Shown: in pieces, positions 58,457 to 64,000 of the stretch
Position numbering within the stretch: position 1 is the first letter of the stretch
Layout: each line of letters starts with the position of its first letter
Source of the DNA: Sphingobacterium siyangense
GTDB taxonomy: Bacteria; Bacteroidota; Bacteroidia; Sphingobacteriales; Sphingobacteriaceae
Length of the DNA stretch: 64,000 nucleotides
Assembly (NCBI RefSeq): GCF_007830445.1
Contig: NZ_VLKR01000027.1
Coordinates: 1 to 64,000 of the forward strand
Reading direction: 5' to 3'
Translations under genes and position numbers: made by a program
Notes under the pieces: generated by a model
Seen by the model: only the letters and a program-made list of their open reading frames with translations
Told to the model about the DNA's origin: nothing
Database searches by the model: none

Positions 58457-60934
58457 TTAATTCTCTTTTTTTGTATTTTCTATATCTTGAGCCAGATCGA
58501 TGGCACCAGTTACTTTTTCTTCCAATAGCGCGAGTTTGATCACCTGCGACATTTCAGTCACATAGTGGAATTGCATGTCTTTGATATAATCTTCCTTGAT
58601 TTCCAAGATGTCTTTTTCATTGGATTTACAAAGGATAATATCTTTGATGTTCGCACGTTTTGCGGCAAGGATTTTCTCCTTAATACCGCCAACAGGCAAT
58701 ACTTTTCCACGTAAGGTAATTTCACCTGTCATAGCTAATTTCTCCTTCACTTTACGTTGGGTAAACAGCGATGTCAGTGCGGTGAGCATCGTTATACCAG
58801 CTGAAGGTCCATCTTTTGGAATAGCGCCTGCTGGAACGTGAATATGGATATCCCAATGGTCGAAAACACGATAGTTAATGCCGAAATCCGAAGCGTGGGC
58901 TTTCAGGTAGGCTAGTGCAATCGACGCAGATTCTTTCATGACATCACCCAAATTACCGGTCAGGCTCAAACGTCCTTTTCCTGGGCTCAGTGAAGATTCT
59001 ATAAATAAGATATCGCCACCTACCGAAGTCCAGGCCAAGCCTGTTACGACACCGGCGACATTGTTATTTTCGTAGATGTCCTTATCAAATATTGGGGCAC
59101 CTAGGATATCAAGTAGATCTTGTTCGTTTATACTTGGACTGTAATCCTTTTCCATGACAATACGTGTTGCAATACCACGTACCACAGAGCCGATCTTTTT
59201 TTCTAATCCGCGGACGCCAGATTCACGTGTGTAATCCTCAATAATCTGTTCGATGATCTTCGCTTTTAACGAGACATCTTTGGATGCCATTCCATGCATT
59301 TCGCGTTGTTTTGGCAAAAGGTGTTTTTTCGCGATTTCGATTTTTTCCTCGATGGTATAGCCATTCACTTCGATAATTTCCATCCGATCCAATAGCGCAG
59401 GTTGAATAGAACTCAAAGAATTGGCTGTCGCGATAAACATCACTTTGGAAAGGTCAAACTCCATTTCCACATAATGGTCATAGAAATGTGTGTTTTGTTC
59501 CGGATCTAATACCTCCAATAAGGCCGACGAAGGATCTCCTTTGAAATCTGCGCTCATTTTATCGATTTCGTCCAGAATAAAAACCGGATTTGCTGCCCCT
59601 GCTTTTTTCAAGGACTGAATGATACGGCCCGGCATTGCGCCGATATAGGTCTTGCGGTGTCCTCTGATTTCTGCTTCATCGCGTACACCACCCAAAGCCA
59701 TACGGGTATATTTGCGTCCTAATGCTTTGGCAATGGATCTTCCCAAAGAGGTTTTACCCACCCCCGGAGGGCCTACCAAACAAAGAATAGGTGCTTTCAT
59801 ATCATTTTTTAATTTCAATACCGCAAGGTATTCAATGATACGTTTTTTTACTTTCTCGAGTCCGTAATGATCTTTGTCGAGCACTTTTTGTGCTTTGTTT
59901 AGATCAAAATTGTCTTTTGTTGTTTCATTCCAAGGTAGATCTAGCAAAAGCTCAAGGTAATTGAGCTGTACCGAATAATCTGCAGCAGCAGGATTGATCC
60001 GCGATAGCTTTTCGAGTTCCTTTGTGAAATGTTTTTCTACATCAACATTCCATTTCTTTTTCTTGCCCCGTTTTTTAAGCTCTTCCAGCTCAAGATCGGG
60101 CGTATTGCCACCCAGCTCTTCCTGAATTGTTTTGAGCTGTTGGTTCAGGAAATAGTCACGTTGTTGTTTGTCAAGGTCGACACGTACTTTATTCTGAATC
60201 TGGTGCTTTAGTTCCAACATCTGGATTTCAGTGGTCAACAGCTCCAGTAAAAGTTTGGCACGATTCTCTACTTTAGGTATTTGAAGTAGTTCCTGTTTTC
60301 TGATCATTTCGACATTGATATTCGACGAAATGAAGTTGATCAGAAACGAGGGGCTTTCAATATTTTTGATGGCAATACCAGCTTCACTAGGTAAGTTTGG
60401 CGAAAGCTGGATGATCTGCAGCGCCATTTCTTTTAAGGTAGAAATTGTCGCTTTAAAGTGCTTGGTCATCTTCGGTTTCGCTTCGTTGAATTTCTCCACA
60501 CGCGCCTTTAAATAAGGTTCGGTTTCGACAATTTCTAACAAGTTGAACCGTTGTTTTCCCTGGATAATGACGGTGGTATTACCATCAGGCATTTGGAGTA
60601 CTTTAATGATATGAGCTACAGTGCCCACTTTATTTAGTTCTTCAAATCCTGGGTCCTCTACAGTCATATCCTTCTGAGAAACAACACCAATAGTTTTACT
60701 GCCTTTATAGGCTTCTTTGACTAATTTGATGGATTTATCTCGACCTACGGTAATCGGAATGACAACACCGGGAAATAATACGGTATTACGTAAAGGCAAA
60801 ATAGACAATGCTTCTGGAATTTCAGCATTCGCCATATTATCTTCATCCTCTTGTGTAAGTAAAGGGAAGAATTCGGTATCCTCTGCAACGATTGGAATTG
60901 CTTGACTGAAATCAAAAGTTTCGAATTTGCTCAT
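58457..60934 (-). CDS. lon: ATP-dependent Lon protease
   Basis: I choose ATG 60934 (MSKFETFDFSQAIPIVAEDT), 825 residues; the frame is open to 60988 but that lies in the leader. The LON substrate-binding domain (about 40-235) and a coiled coil lead to AAA+ with Walker A GPPGVGKTSLGRS (about 393) and Walker B VFILDEIDKMS. The protease domain has the catalytic Ser in PKDGPSAGITM and Lys in GGIKEKILAAKR. Lon degrades misfolded and regulatory proteins in the cytosol. An exact sigma-54-type element and a -7 box lie 88-125 bases upstream. Confidence 0.97.
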   Translation of the reverse strand: MSKFETFDFSQAIPIVAEDTEFFPLLTQEDEDNMANAEIPEALSILPLRNTVLFPGVVIPITVGRDKSIKLVKEAYKGSKTIGVVSQKDMTVEDPGFEELNKVGTVAHIIKVLQMPDGNTTVIIQGKQRFNLLEIVETEPYLKARVEKFNEAKPKMTKHFKATISTLKEMALQIIQLSPNLPSEAGIAIKNIESPSFLINFISSNINVEMIRKQELLQIPKVENRAKLLLELLTTEIQMLELKHQIQNKVRVDLDKQQRDYFLNQQLKTIQEELGGNTPDLELEELKKRGKKKKWNVDVEKHFTKELEKLSRINPAAADYSVQLNYLELLLDLPWNETTKDNFDLNKAQKVLDKDHYGLEKVKKRIIEYLAVLKLKNDMKAPILCLVGPPGVGKTSLGRSIAKALGRKYTRMALGGVRDEAEIRGHRKTYIGAMPGRIIQSLKKAGAANPVFILDEIDKMSADFKGDPSSALLEVLDPEQNTHFYDHYVEMEFDLSKVMFIATANSLSSIQPALLDRMEIIEVNGYTIEEKIEIAKKHLLPKQREMHGMASKDVSLKAKIIEQIIEDYTRESGVRGLEKKIGSVVRGIATRIVMEKDYSPSINEQDLLDILGAPIFDKDIYENNNVAGVVTGLAWTSVGGDILFIESSLSPGKGRLSLTGNLGDVMKESASIALAYLKAHASDFGINYRVFDHWDIHIHVPAGAIPKDGPSAGITMLTALTSLFTQRKVKEKLAMTGEITLRGKVLPVGGIKEKILAAKRANIKDIILCKSNEKDILEIKEDYIKDMQFHYVTEMSQVIKLALLEEKVTGAIDLAQDIENTKKEN

Positions 60935-61021
60935 AGTATTTATTTTGTGTATTTGGCAGTCGCTGACATGTTGACGGCTGACTTTCAAATTTTAAGCTTC
61001 TATTATTGTTTCCCCTATATT

Positions 61022-61035
61022 GCAAGGGAAGTGCC
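61022..61035 (-). promoter_or_regulatory. Sigma-54-type -24/-12 element upstream of lon
   Basis: On the minus strand TGGCAC, five bases, then TTGCA reproduces the RpoN consensus exactly. The GG (61034-61035) and GC (61022-61023) are separated by the required ten bases. The expected start would be near 61010, about 76 bases before the lon ATG. Confidence 0.55.
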
Positions 61036-61051
61036 AATTGCTAAAAGTGAG

Positions 61052-61059
61052 CAAAATTA
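61052..61059 (-). promoter_or_regulatory. -7 box of lon (housekeeping type)
   Basis: Minus-strand TAATTTTG fits TAnnTTTG and lies about 118 bases before the lon start, just upstream of the sigma-54-like element. The rest of this gap (60935-61276) holds a GATCACAAGTGATC palindrome at 61227-61240 before the TPR gene and no supported gene. Confidence 0.45.
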
Positions 61060-61276
61060 CAAATCTATTTTCTAGAATAGGAAAAAAAGGCAGGTTAAAT
61101 AAAATTTATCTGCCATTTGTTGGAGAAATAGGCATAATAATTGTAATATTGGAATGTGAAAGGGCACCGATGGCAGTTCTTGCGTTTAAAGAAATCAACC
61201 GGCGGTTTTTTCAAAAATGTAGAAACGATCACAAGTGATCATTAAAGAGTGAATATAAAAACGTAACTATTTAGAT

Positions 61277-61933
61277 ATGAATTTAAAATCATTTAAATTG
61301 GGTTTGTTTACTGGGGTTTTTGCCTTAGTTGCTTTTAGCGCGAATGCGCAACAACCAAAACAGGCTGAGCATAGCAACGCTAATGTGAGAATGGGGCAGA
61401 AAGCTCTTTTGGATGGTGATTTCAAGAATGCCGAGTCATACTTGACTAAAGCCCTCCCTCAAGAAGGGAAAGATCCGGACGTATTATATATGTTGGGATA
61501 TTCTCAATTTCAAAATGGTGACTATAAAAAATCAGCTGAAACTTTTGGAAAAGTAGTTGCATTGAACGGTAAAAATGCAAATGCTTTATACTTCAAAGCG
61601 AAAGCAACAAACAATCTTGCTACTCAATCCACAAATAAGACATCTGTTGCTAACAAAGAGCAGTTGTTGAAAGTTGCTATTGAGGATTATTCAAAAGCAA
61701 TTGCTATTACACCGACTGATTCGAAATTCTATCAAAATAGAGCGATCGCGAATCGCGATTTAGGTATCTTGATCGGAACGGAGGGTACACCTAACTACAA
61801 TAAGGCAATGGCAACTGACGCTTATAACAATGCAATCAAGGATTACGAAAAAGTGTTGAGCTTTGATGCATCGAAAAAAGATATCCAAACAGAAATCAAA
61901 AAAGCGAAAGTATATAGAGATAACTTGAAATAG
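61277..61933 (+). CDS. Exported tetratricopeptide-repeat protein
   Basis: 218 residues with a signal peptide (about 1-24, ending SANAQQ). At least three TPR units can be seen: NVRMGQKALLDGDFKNAESYLTKAL (about 36-60), VLYMLGYSQFQNGDYKKSAETFGKV (about 68-92) and the later AIEDYSKAIAITP with DAYNNAIKDYEKVL. TPRs mediate protein-protein contacts; here in the periplasm or at the outer membrane. There is no enzymatic domain. It is followed by its own terminator. No particular partner is suggested by the context. Confidence 0.85.
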   Translation: MNLKSFKLGLFTGVFALVAFSANAQQPKQAEHSNANVRMGQKALLDGDFKNAESYLTKALPQEGKDPDVLYMLGYSQFQNGDYKKSAETFGKVVALNGKNANALYFKAKATNNLATQSTNKTSVANKEQLLKVAIEDYSKAIAITPTDSKFYQNRAIANRDLGILIGTEGTPNYNKAMATDAYNNAIKDYEKVLSFDASKKDIQTEIKKAKVYRDNLK

Positions 61934-61952
61934 TATCGCTATAAAAGCATAG

Positions 61953-61985
61953 AAAAAGGGAATGCCAATGGTATTCCCTTTTTTT
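61953..61985 (+). terminator. Terminator of the TPR gene
   Basis: AAAAAGGGAAT pairs with ATTCCCTTTTT around a nine-base loop, with further Ts. Confidence 0.85.
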
Positions 61986-61996
61986 GTGCTTATTAA

Positions 61997-62041
61997 TTTT
62001 GTAACTATTGATTTTGTAACTATTGATTTTGTAACTATTGA
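61997..62041. repeat. Three exact tandem copies of a 15-bp repeat
   Basis: TTTTGTAACTATTGA occurs three times without change at 61997, 62012 and 62027, followed by a partial TTTG. It lies 11 bases after the TPR terminator and about 160 bases before the second ferritin gene. Confidence 0.9.
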
Positions 62042-62199
62042 TTTGTGCCGGTTGAAATGTACTTGTTGGAATGTAACGGTCGGAATATGCCTGTCACAAA
62101 TGAGATCCAGTTTCATTTAAAGGGGCGAATTTTCGGCAGTTTTTCCTCGATAAATTTCAAACGAAATAAGCACTGAAACTGTTCTTTTCCTAAATCAAA

Positions 62200-62763
62200 A
62201 TGAATATTATGGAAACGAATCGATTGTCAAAGGAAATGCAGGAAATTTTAATCAGTCAGATGACAAAAGAGGCTGAGGCTGCACAGATTTATTTGGCGTT
62301 GGGGGTATGGGCAGATGATCAGGGTTATGGCGGAACCGCCAATTTTCTGTATAGACATGCCCAGGAAGAGCGAAATCACATGACTAAAATTATGGGTTAT
62401 ATTCTGGAAAGAGGTGGCCGCCCCAGAATACAAGCTATTGCAGAGCCGCCAGCGGACCCGCAATCGCTGACCGAATGCTTTAATCGCGTTTTTAAACATG
62501 AAGTAGATAATACCGAAGCGATCTATAACATTGTTAATTTAGCGTTGGCGGAGAAGGACTGGGCAACATGGAACTTTGCACAGTGGTTTGTTAAGGAACA
62601 GATCGAGGAAGAGAAGTTAGCATTGGAATTGATTGATAAGTTGAAAATCGCTGGTGGTGACCGCGCTTCAGATGAATCCTTATTTGCGTTGGATTCCTCC
62701 CTGGAAGCCATGCCCGACGAAGTAGCCTTGGCAAGGGAAGCAACAGCAGATGACCCCAAATAA
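62200..62763 (+). CDS. Ferritin-like protein, second copy
   Basis: 187 residues; Met4 (62209) is an alternative start. Ferritin helices are clear: EAEAAQIYLALGVWADDQG (first ligand Glu), HAQEERNHMTKIMGYI with the E-x-x-H pair, then HEVDNTEAIYNIV and VKEQIEEEKLALELIDKL. The C-terminal 35 residues (after KIAGGD) form an acidic, Ala-rich tail not seen in the ferritin at 14.9 kb. Iron oxidation and storage are expected. No iron box is evident upstream. Its terminator is shared with the convergent TonB receptor gene. Confidence 0.9.
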   Translation: MNIMETNRLSKEMQEILISQMTKEAEAAQIYLALGVWADDQGYGGTANFLYRHAQEERNHMTKIMGYILERGGRPRIQAIAEPPADPQSLTECFNRVFKHEVDNTEAIYNIVNLALAEKDWATWNFAQWFVKEQIEEEKLALELIDKLKIAGGDRASDESLFALDSSLEAMPDEVALAREATADDPK

Positions 62764-62771
62764 GTATAAAA

Positions 62772-62806
62772 TAGAAAAGCGGGATCTTCAAGATCCCGCT
62801 TTTCTA
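62772..62806. terminator. Bidirectional terminator, ferritin / TonB receptor
   Basis: A long near-perfect stem starts TAGAAAAGCGGGATCTT at 62772 and is mirrored to 62806, with a very short loop. It lies between convergent genes. Confidence 0.85.
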
Positions 62807-62861
62807 TTTTACGGTGTACTAATCTTAATCGACCTCACGATCATTTTTTGCCACGCTTAAC

Positions 62862-64000
62862 TTACTTGATGCTCAATGGCAGATACACACCGAAGGTGAT
62901 ATTTCTACCCATATTGTAGACACCAAAGCTCGTGTCTTCCTGTGAAAGACGTCCTGGGCGCAATCGGCTCAACGCATCGTAATAACGTTTGTTGGTCAAG
63001 TTTGAAGCTGCTGCAAACACTTTGAGCTGTTGCGATCCGAAATGTAATGTCGTACCGATTCCTGCGTTCAATAAAGTATACGAGTTTGCTGGCGTTTCGA
63101 AGGTCTCATCAATGCGGTTCTGTTTGAAATAATTGTCCAGCCCCACAGAAACGTAGAAAGCATTCAATCCGCTAATCTTGGGCTCAAGACGCAGTGTATT
63201 GTGTACAACGCCAGCTGGAATCAATGCCAAGGGTCTGTTAAAGGTATTGTTCTGTGCATGGGTATAACTAAACGTATTGTCCAGATGTATCCAGTTTAAC
63301 AAATGAAAATTTAGGCTTCCTTCGACACCGTAAAGATTGGCGTTTACCTGGCCATAGCGATATACGTCGTAGGTATGCGAATCGCCATCTTCACCTACCA
63401 CGGTTTTCGTGTCGCCTTTTGTTGTTGAGGCATAGATAAAATTGTGGATATAGTTTTCATAGATTCCGATACTTCCTGTAACGATGCTATGTCCAAACTC
63501 GAGGGTTGCATCCGCTTGGTAACTTCTTTCAGGTTTTAGGTTTTCATTACCAACTTCATAGCGGTACGTTCCTTCGTGTACCCCGTTGGAACCTAATTCT
63601 GCCGGATTAGGCGCTCTAAAAGCCGAACCGGCATTCGCTTTGAAATTGAGGTCTTCGCTGAAAATATGTGTATATCCAAGCGCTCCGCTAACATTGCTGA
63701 AACTATTTTTAAAACCAGCGAACTGCTCTTCGTCTTCAATAAAGAGCTGCTTGCCTTTGTTATTGACGTAGTCATAGCGTAATCCAACGTTAAAGGTATT
63801 TTCGCCCCAGGTTTTCTTTGCATAGCCAAAAGCGCCCAATTCCAACTGATCATAGGCCGGAATTAAGAATTCAACACCTTTATTTAAACTGTGTTCCTGG
63901 CTAGCACTAATGCCAAAGACATGTTGCCAACCATTTTTTTCACTTAACGAATATTTTGCGTCAAGTGAATATGTATTCAGATCAAAGAATAAAGAAGGTG
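62862..64000 (-). CDS. TonB-dependent receptor, C-terminal part
   Basis: The frame is open from the window edge (64000) to the stop at 62862-62864, giving about 379 residues; the TTG at 63845 is only an internal codon. The sequence is the barrel part of a TonB-dependent receptor: AFRAPNPAELGSNGVHEGTY, then NLKPERSYQADATLEFG, several Tyr-rich strands and the final GRNITFGVYLPLSIK strand. Such FRAPNPAEL motifs are typical of siderophore, heme or metal receptors; the plug, TonB box and signal lie outside. The iron-related neighbour (ferritin) fits an iron or heme receptor, but this is only suggestive. Confidence 0.87.
   Translation of the reverse strand, partial: PSLFFDLNTYSLDAKYSLSEKNGWQHVFGISASQEHSLNKGVEFLIPAYDQLELGAFGYAKKTWGENTFNVGLRYDYVNNKGKQLFIEDEEQFAGFKNSFSNVSGALGYTHIFSEDLNFKANAGSAFRAPNPAELGSNGVHEGTYRYEVGNENLKPERSYQADATLEFGHSIVTGSIGIYENYIHNFIYASTTKGDTKTVVGEDGDSHTYDVYRYGQVNANLYGVEGSLNFHLLNWIHLDNTFSYTHAQNNTFNRPLALIPAGVVHNTLRLEPKISGLNAFYVSVGLDNYFKQNRIDETFETPANSYTLLNAGIGTTLHFGSQQLKVFAAASNLTNKRYYDALSRLRPGRLSQEDTSFGVYNMGRNITFGVYLPLSIK

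Noticed and set aside
61020..61238. 72-codon open frame upstream of the TPR gene
   Set aside because: It overlaps the sigma-54-like and -7 elements of lon and its composition shows no domain or secretion signal; treated as chance.
61969..62041. Tandem repeats as a CRISPR array
   Set aside because: The 15-bp units are directly adjacent, without spacers, and there are no cas genes in the window.

Overview
The window looks like chromosomal DNA of a Bacteroidota member of the Sphingobacteriaceae, most likely Sphingobacterium or a close relative (inference). The grounds are: TAnnTTTG-type -7 promoter boxes; scarce Shine-Dalgarno sequences except in front of rpsU and hpf; TonB-dependent and other outer-membrane barrel proteins; DUF6268 and DUF6686 proteins; a FeoB-associated Cys-rich protein; and the rpsU-xerC-hpf block. 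No CRISPR array, rRNA operon or recognisable defence system was found.

Positions 1-11.5 kb form an accessory region. It opens with the edge of an IS3-family element that has cut off the start of a sugar-esterase-like gene. A visibly GC-richer stretch follows, with an SDR and a GH2 beta-galactosidase lipoprotein, then an AI-2E-type permease. An AT-rich stretch comes next, with a DUF6268 barrel, a class III nucleotide cyclase and small hypothetical genes. A scar joins a beheaded IS3 transposase to the first 55 codons of a probable desaturase. The region ends in a tyrosine integrase next to a CAU-anticodon tRNA, followed by a 43-nt copy of that tRNA's 5' half, which is the arrangement expected at the end of an integrated island.

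From 11.6 to 20 kb the content looks like core genome: HAD phosphatase, rpsU, xerC, hpf, DUF6686, ferritin, an outer-membrane barrel protein and a quinone oxidoreductase. An AraC regulator then faces an eight-gene L-fucose locus (20.3-28.4 kb): FucP, mutarotase, UxaA-type dehydratase, GH29 fucosidase, SDR, FAH-type hydrolase, lactonase and L-fucose dehydrogenase. Together these would convert fucosides to pyruvate and lactate without phosphorylation. Two lesions are visible in it: a one-base deletion in the fucosidase, and Asn in place of the catalytic Lys in L-fucose dehydrogenase.

From 28.6 to 44.3 kb are two tRNA-Phe genes, mnmA, a radical SAM protein, a GNAT, and an amino-acid permease with a strongly folded leader. 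Then come feoAB with its Cys-rich partner under a Fur-like box, MarR, ZIP and PAP2 genes, glmM, a CPA1 antiporter carrying an exported NTF2-like domain, a Ycf48-like protein and a tandem pair of paralogous membrane proteins.

From 44.3 to 64 kb are a complete xylose operon (LacI repressor facing xylB-xylA-symporter, with a perfect 14-bp operator), a gamma-glutamyltransferase, a 2H phosphoesterase, an Nramp-Usp fusion, a PurF-like enzyme and a dicarboxylate symporter. An IS3 scar, lon (behind an exact sigma-54-type -24/-12 element), a TPR protein, a second ferritin and the end of a TonB-dependent receptor complete the window. Iron and metal handling recurs: two ferritins, FeoAB, ZIP and Nramp.
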